Origin: CAKSFT01 sp045544615
Lineage (GTDB): Bacteria > Bacillota > Clostridia > UBA1381
DNA: 64,000 bases
NCBI GenBank assembly: GCA_045544615.1
Contig: JAZPZI010000026.1
Location: 1 to 64,000, forward strand
Direction: 5' to 3'
Position 1 is the stretch's first letter. Every line of letters begins with the position of its first letter. Position numbers and translations under genes: made by a program. Positions 18,263 through 27,301 of the stretch are shown here, in pieces. Below the pieces are notes generated by a model, which worked only from the letters and a program-made list of their open reading frames with translations, had not been told where the DNA came from and did not search any database.

Positions 18263-19918
18263 ATGAAAAAATCAACTTTAGCAATCGCTTTGGGTGCTTT
18301 TATGCTTTTTAGCGTATCAGCAAGCGCAAGAATGGGCGAATCGTTACCTTTGCTTGAAGATTTTGAAAACTACAATACATCCTATGTTGGCGAGTACAGT
18401 CAGGTGGGATATAAGGTAAAGAAAAATCCGTCAGGCAACGGCAGTTCATTTACAGTTAATGAGGGTAAACTGAAGGTGACTTTGAAGAGTGACGGAACAA
18501 AAGCAATTAATGCTACAAAAACACTCGGTGCAAAACATGTAGGTATCTACAGTCAATCTTCGGGAAGCTATGCCGGAAGTGAATTTACCTTTGAATGCGA
18601 TTTCCAGATTACCGAGAATAATTATTTTTACAACTACAATGGTCCGTTTGTTCTGATTGACTCGGACGGAACAGAAACACCGCTTTTTAAGGTGACATCA
18701 GTTACTAACGGTACATATGGCGGAAACGGAAGTCATTCTTCGTCAGCAAACAGATTTAACGGATTCAACTGGGAATTGAATAAGGTTTATAAAATCAAAG
18801 CTGAAGTCAACTTGAAGTCAAAGACTTTTGAGCTCTATATTGACAGCGGTTCAGGGTATCAGAGAATGACAACAGCAGGCGGAACTTCGACATTCACCTA
18901 TAACGGTAAGGACTTAAAGGGATTCAGCATAGGATTCCTCAGTAATGGTTCGACAGCTGCGACATATTATATTGATAATATAAAGATCGATATTCCGAAT
19001 GACTATGTGTATGTATCAAAGACCGGTTCTGACAGCAATTCAGGAACAGAAGCATCGTCTCTTGCAACAATCGAGGCTGCATATGAAATGGCTAAGTCAA
19101 AGCTCAGCCTGGATAACAAGAATGTACTTGTAAGACTCGGCAGTGGGGAATATGCTTTCGACGGTACATATACACTCGGCGACCTTGACAGAAACAGGGA
19201 TTATTCAAAGGTTGCATTTGCACCTGATAATATTACCGATATTTCTTTTACGGGCGATGTGAAGGTAGATATTGAGAAGCTTGACGAGGTAGCAAACGAA
19301 GAGTTGAGAGACAGATTTATCGAGGATATCAAGGACAACTATGTAAGATCATACGATTCCTTCCCACTCGAGATTGAGGATGTAGTTTTCTCAACAACAG
19401 ATACCGAAATAACAGCATCTGCAAAGGCTACTGCAAGCGGCAGAGTTGCACAGAGAGCTTGCCTTGTTACAGTTCTTTATGATACTGAAAACAGACTTGC
19501 GGGAATAAAAACCGATTCTGTAGTGCTTGAGCCGGGCACATCAGATACACTTTCAGCTACATGCTCACTTGCACCTCTTGCAAATGGCGGAAGTGTCAAG
19601 ACATTTATTCTTGAAGACTTTGAAAATATGATTCCGCTTGTTGAGTTATCAGTTCCTGAGGCGGGATTTGAACAGAATATTGTGAGTAGCAGTATCACAG
19701 ATGCCACATATACAGTATCAGGTGAGACAATAATCCTTAGCGGTAAGGGTGCTGCTGACAGCCGTGTTGGCTTGAAGGTTGCATCGGGTAACAATATTGT
19801 CTACCTTGACCAGATCAAAACCGACGCAAACGGAAATTTTACAACATCAATGAATCTTAAATATATTCCGTTTACTGAATCTGTAATCTATATTTCTTCG
19901 GACGGAGGTGCTAACTGA
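18263..19918 (+). CDS. Cassette protein E': secreted LamG-like/Ig-like protein with beta-helix cap
   Basis: The ATG at 18263 is chosen because it follows AAAGGGAAA and opens a clean signal peptide (MKKSTLAIALGAFML, cleavage near ASARM); the frame is open further upstream to 18113 but that part covers the promoter. The 551 residues are colinear with E: jelly roll (~25-240), beta-helix opening (YVSKTGSDSNSGTEASS) with the helix body missing, a beta-sandwich ending FILEDFENMIPL, and an Ig/transthyretin-like end. TGATG overlap couples it to F'. That two diverged paralogs both keep a bodiless beta-helix cap argues the truncated form is functional rather than decay. Confidence 0.7.
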   Translation: MKKSTLAIALGAFMLFSVSASARMGESLPLLEDFENYNTSYVGEYSQVGYKVKKNPSGNGSSFTVNEGKLKVTLKSDGTKAINATKTLGAKHVGIYSQSSGSYAGSEFTFECDFQITENNYFYNYNGPFVLIDSDGTETPLFKVTSVTNGTYGGNGSHSSSANRFNGFNWELNKVYKIKAEVNLKSKTFELYIDSGSGYQRMTTAGGTSTFTYNGKDLKGFSIGFLSNGSTAATYYIDNIKIDIPNDYVYVSKTGSDSNSGTEASSLATIEAAYEMAKSKLSLDNKNVLVRLGSGEYAFDGTYTLGDLDRNRDYSKVAFAPDNITDISFTGDVKVDIEKLDEVANEELRDRFIEDIKDNYVRSYDSFPLEIEDVVFSTTDTEITASAKATASGRVAQRACLVTVLYDTENRLAGIKTDSVVLEPGTSDTLSATCSLAPLANGGSVKTFILEDFENMIPLVELSVPEAGFEQNIVSSSITDATYTVSGETIILSGKGAADSRVGLKVASGNNIVYLDQIKTDANGNFTTSMNLKYIPFTESVIYISSDGGAN

Positions 19919-21822
19919 TGAAAAAGAGAATAGCTATACTTTTTGCACTGCTTACAATGGCGGTTTCGGCACCGGCGTATGCGGCAACGTACTATTATGT
20001 TTCGCCGACAGGTTCTGATTCGAATGCAGGAACATCGGAGAGCGCGCCTCTTGCAACAATCGGTGCTGCAGCTGATAAGATTAAAGCAAAAAGAACCGGT
20101 GATTTTGTTATCCGTGTAATGAGCGGTGAATATAATCTTACCGAGTCTATAAACTTTACAAGTGCAAACAGCGGTTCGGCGAACAAGAAAATTTCTATTG
20201 TCGGCTATGGCGATACAAATCCTGTATTCAAAAGTGCTGCGGTTATTCCGGCATCGAAGTTCCAGACACCAATAGATGAAAATATTTTAGCACTTTTGCC
20301 GGGAGAAAGCCTTGATAAGGTAAAGTGTGTTGACCTTGACGACTACGGTGTAGGTGCAATGACAAGACCTCTTATTTCATCTGGTGAAACCGTCGGTGAA
20401 GCATATGCGGACGGTGTTGCGATGAATATTGCACAGTATCCAAACCCTGGCGAAGGCTACTTGTCGGTTGGAACTGTTACCGGTTCGGGAACAAAGACTC
20501 CATACTTTAAGTACAGCGACTCAAGAATTGACAGCTTTATTGATGTCGGTAACATTTATGCATACAGCGGATGGGCATACTACTGGGAGTCTGCATCCTA
20601 TCCTGTAAGCACGATAGATACTACAAACAAAACAATAACTTTGACTCGTGACAGACCCCTTGAAGTAGTATCAGGTCAGGAATACTACCTATATAACGTA
20701 GTAGAGGATTTGGATGTTCCTGGCGAATACTATATTGATAAGACAAACAATATTATGTATTTCTACCCACCCGAAAATATGCAGGTGCTGGAAGTGTCAA
20801 AAACAATCAATGATGCATTTTCATTAGAACAGGCAAAGTATCTGACATTTGAAAATCTTGATTTTGATGTTTCGGGCGGTCAGGGCTTTAGCATTCTTGG
20901 AAGTAACAATATTACAGTTAAAAATTGTAACTTCAAGAATCTCGGAAACAGAGCCATTACTGTAAATGCAAGTGGTACAACTCAGTCTTCTGACGTCACA
21001 ATTCAAAACTGCACAGTTACAGAATGTGGTACAGGAGGTTTTAATATTTCGGCAGGTGTGAGAACAACATTAACACACGGCAATGTTGTTGTAGACGGTT
21101 GTGATATTTATAAGTGCTATAGACGAGGCCCATTTGATGAATCTCACTGTATCAGTCTTAGCGGATGCGGAAATACCGTTAAGAACACAAAAATGCATGA
21201 TATGGGCGGAACGGCAATCCATGTTGTTGGAAACGAACATTCTATTCTTAATAATGAAATTTATAACACTTGCTGGGCAACATATGACCAGGGTGCACTC
21301 TATATGCACGGTGACTGGTCATACTGCGGTAATGTTATAGAAGGGAACTACTTCCACCATATCAACGGAAGAAAGTCAACCGGTGTTCGTGCAGTCTACT
21401 TTGACAATATGGTAAGTGGAAATACTGTGAGCAAGAACATCTTTGCATACTGTGATGACCCGGTATTCGTTCATGGAGGAAAGAACTTCACTATAGAAGA
21501 TAATATCTTCTTTGATTGCGAAAACTCAGCATCTGTTTATCCTGTAAGCGGATACGAAAACGGCGATGTTTCGGGATTTGTTTCAAAGCTGGATTCGTTG
21601 GATGTTTATAGCGGCGTATGGTTTGAAAGATATCCTTGGCTTGCTGCTGCATATGATGAGCATAAAGCCGGCGATGTTTCGGCAAAGTATCCGAAGGGCA
21701 ACATTGTCAGAAATAATGTAAGCTACAACTCGGGTAAGTGTTATATGCACCCGACCTATGCTCTGCCATACGGTGGCGTGTTTGAAAACAACACAACCGG
21801 AGAAGTTGTAATCTATAAATAA
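19918..21822 (+). CDS. Cassette protein F': secreted beta-helix protein, GH141-like
   Basis: This 634-residue paralog of F has a signal peptide (MKKRIAILFALLTM, cleavage near AYAAT), the beta-helix opening YYVSPTGSDSNAGTSES, and VEDLDVPGEYYIDKTNNIMY at ~265, very close to the GH141-like signature. Helix turns run to ~560. Asp457 (YDQGALYMHGD) and Asp496 (VYFDNMVSG) keep the 39-residue spacing of F. Between them GNYFHH replaces the SNYFHD seen in F. It ends before a terminator and shares a transcript with E'. A secreted glycoside hydrolase is the best reading; substrate unknown. Confidence 0.7.
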   Translation: MKKRIAILFALLTMAVSAPAYAATYYYVSPTGSDSNAGTSESAPLATIGAAADKIKAKRTGDFVIRVMSGEYNLTESINFTSANSGSANKKISIVGYGDTNPVFKSAAVIPASKFQTPIDENILALLPGESLDKVKCVDLDDYGVGAMTRPLISSGETVGEAYADGVAMNIAQYPNPGEGYLSVGTVTGSGTKTPYFKYSDSRIDSFIDVGNIYAYSGWAYYWESASYPVSTIDTTNKTITLTRDRPLEVVSGQEYYLYNVVEDLDVPGEYYIDKTNNIMYFYPPENMQVLEVSKTINDAFSLEQAKYLTFENLDFDVSGGQGFSILGSNNITVKNCNFKNLGNRAITVNASGTTQSSDVTIQNCTVTECGTGGFNISAGVRTTLTHGNVVVDGCDIYKCYRRGPFDESHCISLSGCGNTVKNTKMHDMGGTAIHVVGNEHSILNNEIYNTCWATYDQGALYMHGDWSYCGNVIEGNYFHHINGRKSTGVRAVYFDNMVSGNTVSKNIFAYCDDPVFVHGGKNFTIEDNIFFDCENSASVYPVSGYENGDVSGFVSKLDSLDVYSGVWFERYPWLAAAYDEHKAGDVSAKYPKGNIVRNNVSYNSGKCYMHPTYALPYGGVFENNTTGEVVIYK

Positions 21823-21828
21823 GATGTA

Positions 21829-21856
21829 AAAAGAGCCCGGAAACGGGTTCTTTTTT
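21829..21856 (+). terminator. Terminator of the E'-F' operon
   Basis: GAGCCCG/CGGGTTC stem with a GAAA tetraloop and TTTTTT, 11 bp after the stop. Confidence 0.88.
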
Positions 21857-21915
21857 AAAGTTTTAAGCAGAAATTTATCTTATATTACAATACTGTAACA
21901 CGAGCATTTAATATT

Positions 21916-22022
21916 GTGCAAAAATACTAATTGAAAAAGATGTGTCGCGATAAAGTTCGTGGAAAAGTCCACAATATTCCGAAAAAAATCCACTTCCCTT
22001 TTTGTGCTTATTATGTTATAAT
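21916..22022 (+). promoter_or_regulatory. Promoter of the second ABCD operon with paired TCCAC repeats
   Basis: TATAAT at 22017-22022 has no good -35. TCCAC copies begin at 21968 and 21989, 21 bp apart, the second 28 bp before TATAAT, exactly as at 18147-18201. The first copy is also half of a palindrome (GTGGA-AAAG-TCCAC, 21959-21972). GTGCAAA lies at 21916. Activator dependence is inferred. Confidence 0.6.
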
Positions 22023-22028
22023 TTTACT

Positions 22029-22176
22029 GTGTAATAATATGGGAAAAGGGGCATTGCTTGTAAAATGTCCGGCACTGCGGGAAGGAGGACAAAACCCCGA
22101 TTATAGTGAGTGTTCCGGGATTGATTTCAAATAGCAGTATCCCGTGAAATTAAAATAAATTTTAGGAGGTAATGGA
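22029..22176 (+). promoter_or_regulatory. Structured 5' leader of the second ABCD operon
   Basis: About 150 transcribed bases precede the start codon. CGGGAT (22116) pairs with ATCCCG (22139), and a G-rich stretch near 22040-22090 can pair with GTCC and CCCC segments. It is shorter than the leader of the first copy; both contain AAAGGG followed by a TTGTAAAA-like or TCGTAAAA-like run, but common ancestry is uncertain. AGGAGG at 22165 is the ribosome site. Confidence 0.4.
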
Positions 22177-23553
22177 ATGAAGAAAATTATTTTGCTGGCA
22201 GCAGCTATGATGATGGCTATGTCAGCACAGGTAATGGCGGCAGATGACGAGTATATCTGGCATGATGAGTTTGACGACATGAGCAAATGGAAAATCGACT
22301 CAACAAACAAATCCGCCAGTGTTAGTGACGGATGGCTTGTGGTTGATGCATTCGATCTCGACGATAAGTTCAATGTTAACACTGATGGAATGAAAGAAGA
22401 AGAGATTAACAGAATGTGGAATGACGACTTTGTCAAAATAAGTTCAGCCTTGGGAGGAGTCGATGTTACACCTTTCCCTGAAATTGAAGTGGAAATTAAG
22501 GTTGTATTCCCTGATATTGAAATTCCTGAAGGATATGGAGACGCGGGAAGTAATAACTTTGATTTTCCGAGCATTTCAGGTAAGAATATCAGTAATGATA
22601 ATATGACCTGGTTGCATGGTGGTTTATACTACGGTAGATTCATAGGTTACGACAATGCCGGTAACTCAAAGCAGATTTATCCTACAGATTTCTGGATAAT
22701 GCCAAGAGCAACCGAGCTTTACTGGAAAGCAACAATCAACAGAGTAACAGGAAAGACAAAGTATGTTGTATCCGACAAGGATGGAGTGGAGCTTGGAAGC
22801 CTGTCTCTTCCTAATTCAGCAGCTAATGCTAAATCGCTATCCTCGCTCTCAATAACAATTCCGGAAAGTTATAAGGCTAAAATTGACTACATAAGAATTA
22901 AGGCTTTGGGTGTGAATGTTATGTCAGCGACAACCGATAAAGACGTTTTGCTTGATAAGAACATAAGAACAGATGCAGGTATGAAGCTTACATTCAGCCA
23001 TGTTCTTGATAAAGACACACTCGATGGCATCACACTTACAGATGCTGCAGGGGATGTGGTTGACATGGAGATTACACAGGATGATGTAAATAAAAAGCTT
23101 TATAATGTTTTCTTCCCGGCAGGACTCAAATACGATGCCGAATATACGCTTAAGATTTCTGATACGGTTACGAGTGAGGATGGCAAAGCTTTGAATGCAT
23201 TTGAGAAGGTTTTCACAACAGAGGCAAGCCCGTTCAGATTCTCACAGATTGTTCACCGTAACCAGTCTAACGGTAACATTGATGACATTAGTGACCTCAG
23301 CGGTGTAACTTCAACCAAGACAATTTTGCAGTCGAGAAACTCTACAGGTTTTACAAGAGCAATTGAAGTTATTCGTGTAATTTATAACACAAAAGGTGAG
23401 GTTGTTAAGGTTGTAACCGATTCGTTCGGAAGTATCGGATCAAATGTAAAGAACAGCACAACTTCAACAATCGACCTCACAGGGCTCGATGCGGCTTCTA
23501 TGGAGGTATATATCTGGGATGCATTCACGGGGATGCACAAAATCGTAGAATAA
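22177..23553 (+). CDS. Cassette protein A': secreted LamG-like/Ig-like protein
   Basis: This 458-residue paralog of the 747-1952 protein has a signal peptide (MKKIILLAAAMMMAM, cleavage near VMAAD). A jelly-roll-like module opens with YIWHDEFDDMSKW and runs to ~245. An SbsA-type Ig-like domain at ~248-350 ends EKVFTTEASPFRF, matching IEFKTEAAPF in A. The last ~100 residues are a beta-sandwich ending VYIWDAFTGMHKI. It leads an operon with one stalk/beta-helix protein and two SLH proteins, the same order as the first copy except that B is single. A helper or binding role is inferred; no active-site pattern is visible. Confidence 0.75.
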   Translation: MKKIILLAAAMMMAMSAQVMAADDEYIWHDEFDDMSKWKIDSTNKSASVSDGWLVVDAFDLDDKFNVNTDGMKEEEINRMWNDDFVKISSALGGVDVTPFPEIEVEIKVVFPDIEIPEGYGDAGSNNFDFPSISGKNISNDNMTWLHGGLYYGRFIGYDNAGNSKQIYPTDFWIMPRATELYWKATINRVTGKTKYVVSDKDGVELGSLSLPNSAANAKSLSSLSITIPESYKAKIDYIRIKALGVNVMSATTDKDVLLDKNIRTDAGMKLTFSHVLDKDTLDGITLTDAAGDVVDMEITQDDVNKKLYNVFFPAGLKYDAEYTLKISDTVTSEDGKALNAFEKVFTTEASPFRFSQIVHRNQSNGNIDDISDLSGVTSTKTILQSRNSTGFTRAIEVIRVIYNTKGEVVKVVTDSFGSIGSNVKNSTTSTIDLTGLDAASMEVYIWDAFTGMHKIVE

Positions 23554-23593
23554 TAAAGATAGTATTTAAAACTCTATCGGAAAGGAAAATGCT

Positions 23594-26500
23594 ATGAAGA
23601 AGAAATTTTGGGCAATAGCAGCAGCACTTGTTACAGCCATTGTTGTAAGCCTGGTTCCGGTTATGACTAATGCTTCATCGGGCATAGAAACTGTAAAGGA
23701 TACAGTTGTTCGTGATGTGCTTGCAAACAGTATAGTTGTTCATATCGGAGCGCCTGAGGCTACAGTTAATGGCGAGCTTGTTGAGCTTAAAGATGGTTAC
23801 GACAGAGTAACACCTGTTGAAAAGGACGGAAAACTTTATGTTCCTGGAAACCTTGCAACAGTAACAGGTGCAACAACAGTTGCTGAGACAACAATAAACG
23901 GCAAGAAGTATGTTGCACTCGATGATGTTGCAACAGCTTTGGAGATGGAGATAAGGGAACTTGGAAACATCGTAGTTCTTTCTAAAGACGCTTCTGTTCT
24001 TGACAAGGCAGAAAAGAAAGAATCAGATATCGAATTGCTTTTCGGTCTCTTTGTTGCACCTGACGGCACAGGTTCAGGTACATTCAAGGGCCCGTTGGGA
24101 TCTTTGCAGGATGCAAAGGGTAAAGCAAAGGCAACAGCTGAGAGAATTGGCTGGATTGGTGATGAATATAAGGTATACTTCCGTGGCGGTCTTTACCCGA
24201 TTGCTGAGAGCGTAGTTTTCAGCACACAGGACAGCGCACCGGAAGGCTGTACACTCGTATTTGATGCATACCCCGGTGAAGAACCGCAGTTTGACGGTTC
24301 GGTTTCAATCAAGGGTTCACAGATGACACAGGTTACAAGTAATGCTATCCTGAACCGTGTGCCTGATGAGGCAAAGGGATATATCTACTCAATTGATTTG
24401 AAGCAGTTTGGTTACACACCAAAGGCAGGAAACCCAAACAGCCAGTATATCCTCTATGACGGAACAAAGTTTACACAGGCTCGTTGGCCAAACTATTCCG
24501 ATGCAAAAACGGATAAGGCTGTAAAGGATACATATTCGGCATCTTCGCCATATGTATCAACAACAATTAAGGATGTTGACAGGGCTCTCAGATGGGGAAC
24601 AGCAAGTGATGTATGGATGAATGTATCATTTGTTTACACCTGGGCTAATCAGGACTTCAGAGCAACTGTTGATCCGAAGACTGCAACAGTTACATGTCAT
24701 GATACAAAGCCAAGCTATCAGCCAATCGGTAACAACAAGACATACTATATGTATAACCTTATCGAAGAGCTTGATATCGAAGGTGAGTTCTTTATTGACA
24801 GATCAACAAATACACTTTATCTGATTCCATATAAGTCACATCTTGTTGACGGAACATTTGCTGACAGAACAATCAATATCTGTACATTGGGTTCGGCAAT
24901 GGTTGACTTGCAGGGTGTAAAGGGCGTATCATTCAGACGTCTTACATTCCAGAACTCAACTGCAAAGCTTGTAAATGCGGAGAATGCATCATTCATTGAA
25001 TTCCTCGGTTGTGATTTCATGAATACTGCAGGTGCCGGCATATACGGCAGAGGAATGCAGGACTTCAAGGTAAACAGTAACGACTTCCATAACCTTGGCG
25101 GAACATGTGTTGACCATGAAGGCGGTCGCTTGCACACATTATCAGACGGTAGAGTTGAAATCATCAACAACAGAATGTATGATGTTGCAAGAGGTGTTGG
25201 TTCACAGTACTATACAGCTCATGGCATCCGTGTTGCACATAACGATATAACAAGAACTCAGGAGCAGGCTGTTTCAGGCTTGTGTTCACTCGGTTACTAT
25301 GAACTCAACGAAGTATGGGATACAGGTACAAGACGAGTTGCTGACTCGGGTACATTCTATACATACATGAACCCATATGTTACAAACAGAACTTTGCAGC
25401 ATAACTATGTTCATGATACAGACGGTACAATGACAATCATGTATTCGGATAATGCTTCAACAGGTTTCTACTGTTACAACAATTTGTATAGACATACATC
25501 AAGACCGTTCTATTCAAACGGTGGTGAACAGAACTGGTTTATCAGTAACATGACACTCGACCAGAGCCACTCAGAACACGGTGACGAAATGGCAAAGGTC
25601 GCTGCAGCAGAGCGTGACGATAATACCACATGGGATTTCAAAAACTTAAAGCTTCTAACCTCAAATAATTGGTCAAACTACCAGATTACAATGTTTGACC
25701 GTTCAGCAGGTCTTGACTGGGAGCTCTATAAGAATACTCCTCCATACGATTATGTATATAAGCTTTATGCAAGAGAATACCTTGACCTTCCGTATGAGAA
25801 TGTTATAAAGAATAATGCAAGTATCCGCTCGGGTGGCATAGCGGTTGATAAGTGGACAGAACCTTACCTTGTAAATGAGAACAATGTTCAGTATACAGAC
25901 TATGCTGAGGTTGGTTTTGTTGACTATGACAGCAATAACTTCAACTTGAGAGAAGACTCAAAAGTATATAAGGATATTCCTGAATATAAGCACATTGACT
26001 TTGATAATGTAGGTATCTACATTGATGAGTACAGAACAAAGTTACCTGAATGGGATTTCGACTTCAATCTCCTGATGCCTGCTAATAAGGCTGAAGATGT
26101 TGACGCTAACGAAATTGTATTCCTTTGGGAAGCAAATGAACACACAAGAAAGTTCAGATTTGAGCTTGCAACAGACCCAGAGTTCAAGTATGTAATAAGA
26201 GACAGCGTTGTAATGGGTAACACTATTACAATCAAGAATCTCCGTTACGGCGAAAACAGATACTACTGGAGAGTTACTGCAATGAACACAGACGCTCAGG
26301 CCTACGATAAGAATGCAATTCAGGCTTGTAGCACACCATACTTCAGCTTCACTACAAGAGCGGAAGAAATTGTAAACATCAAGCCTGCAAGAGATGCGAT
26401 TGAACGTGCTAATGTTACAAAAGCAACTATCCACGAGGGTGAGAATCCTGGTGAACACAAAGCCGGCACAGCAGAAATGTTTGATGCTGAAATCAAGGCT

Positions 26501-27217
26501 TTTGCAGAGTATGTTGAAACAAAGAGCTATTCACAGAGAGAAATCGACAAGAGAATCGCGAAGTTTACAAGCGTAATTGACTCAATCAACGGCCGTAAGC
26601 ATGCTGAGACAATCACACTTGACAGATACCTTGGAAACCTTGCTGCATGGGATACACAGCCAAACGTAACATTCCATACACTAGACGAGAGAGGCAACGG
26701 AATTAAGTTTGAGCGTACCTCAAGCTCGGATAACTACAGTACAGGTATTACAACACCAATTGAAAATTACCAGACAATCCAGTTCGATACTGAGTTTGAC
26801 TTGTCGAAGGAAGGTTCATGGCTCTACTATGGTTTAAGAGCGAGCGGTACTCACGGTGCTTACAACAATACCACACTTTACTTTATAGTTGTTAACAACC
26901 AGGGCTTGGAATTCCAGAGATGGGGCGCAGGAGCAAGACTCTACACCACATACTTTGATGATAAGTTTAAGCTTGAAAACAACAAGCGTTACAGTATTGA
27001 ATACGGAGCGATAGACGACGAAGACGGTAATGTACGCATTACATTTAAGATTAACGGTGAAACTGCTATCGAATATGTAGATTCAACCGATGAAAAGATT
27101 GTTGACAAGGGATTCTTTACAGTTTACTGTTCAACAACAGATACACCAATCAGAATCTTGGAATACACAGGTCAGACACAGGGCTTCTCGCCTGATTATG
27201 TACCTGCTGCTGAGTAA
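23594..27217 (+). CDS. Cassette protein B': secreted stalk/beta-helix protein, GH141-like
   Basis: This 1207-residue protein is colinear with B1 and B2 but clearly diverged. A signal peptide (MKKKFWAIAAALVTAIV, cleavage near TNASS) precedes a CuAO_N-like stalk (~30-135, LYVPGNLATVTG). The beta-helix opens at ~153 (FVAPDGTGSGTFKGP) and contains EELDIEGEFFIDRSTNTLYLIP. Asp584 (VADSGTFY) and Asp619 (MYSDNASTG) keep the 35-residue spacing of the B family. An FN3-like domain (FRFELATDPEF) and a LamG-like jelly roll (LYYGLRASGTHG) complete it. The second acid is followed by NAS rather than GGS as in B1 and B2, hinting at a different substrate. Secreted glycoside hydrolase-like protein, substrate unknown. 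Confidence 0.7.
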   Translation: MKKKFWAIAAALVTAIVVSLVPVMTNASSGIETVKDTVVRDVLANSIVVHIGAPEATVNGELVELKDGYDRVTPVEKDGKLYVPGNLATVTGATTVAETTINGKKYVALDDVATALEMEIRELGNIVVLSKDASVLDKAEKKESDIELLFGLFVAPDGTGSGTFKGPLGSLQDAKGKAKATAERIGWIGDEYKVYFRGGLYPIAESVVFSTQDSAPEGCTLVFDAYPGEEPQFDGSVSIKGSQMTQVTSNAILNRVPDEAKGYIYSIDLKQFGYTPKAGNPNSQYILYDGTKFTQARWPNYSDAKTDKAVKDTYSASSPYVSTTIKDVDRALRWGTASDVWMNVSFVYTWANQDFRATVDPKTATVTCHDTKPSYQPIGNNKTYYMYNLIEELDIEGEFFIDRSTNTLYLIPYKSHLVDGTFADRTINICTLGSAMVDLQGVKGVSFRRLTFQNSTAKLVNAENASFIEFLGCDFMNTAGAGIYGRGMQDFKVNSNDFHNLGGTCVDHEGGRLHTLSDGRVEIINNRMYDVARGVGSQYYTAHGIRVAHNDITRTQEQAVSGLCSLGYYELNEVWDTGTRRVADSGTFYTYMNPYVTNRTLQHNYVHDTDGTMTIMYSDNASTGFYCYNNLYRHTSRPFYSNGGEQNWFISNMTLDQSHSEHGDEMAKVAAAERDDNTTWDFKNLKLLTSNNWSNYQITMFDRSAGLDWELYKNTPPYDYVYKLYAREYLDLPYENVIKNNASIRSGGIAVDKWTEPYLVNENNVQYTDYAEVGFVDYDSNNFNLREDSKVYKDIPEYKHIDFDNVGIYIDEYRTKLPEWDFDFNLLMPANKAEDVDANEIVFLWEANEHTRKFRFELATDPEFKYVIRDSVVMGNTITIKNLRYGENRYYWRVTAMNTDAQAYDKNAIQACSTPYFSFTTRAEEIVNIKPARDAIERANVTKATIHEGENPGEHKAGTAEMFDAEIKAFAEYVETKSYSQREIDKRIAKFTSVIDSINGRKHAETITLDRYLGNLAAWDTQPNVTFHTLDERGNGIKFERTSSSDNYSTGITTPIENYQTIQFDTEFDLSKEGSWLYYGLRASGTHGAYNNTTLYFIVVNNQGLEFQRWGAGARLYTTYFDDKFKLENNKRYSIEYGAIDDEDGNVRITFKINGETAIEYVDSTDEKIVDKGFFTVYCSTTDTPIRILEYTGQTQGFSPDYVPAAE

Positions 27218-27229
27218 ACAATCGAAACC

Positions 27230-27262
27230 ACCTCAAAAGGGCTTGAGTGCCCTTTTGGGGCG
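27230..27262 (+). other. Intercistronic hairpin between B' and C'
   Basis: CCTCAAAAGGGC pairs with GCCCTTTTGGGG around TTGAGT; GGCGGG follows, with no T-run. It occupies the same junction as the hairpin at 9378-9408 although the sequence is unrelated, so it is probably an mRNA processing or partial-termination element. Confidence 0.65.
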
Positions 27263-27301
27263 GGATTAAATGTAATGTTACAGAAAGGAATGATTTAGAA
27301 T

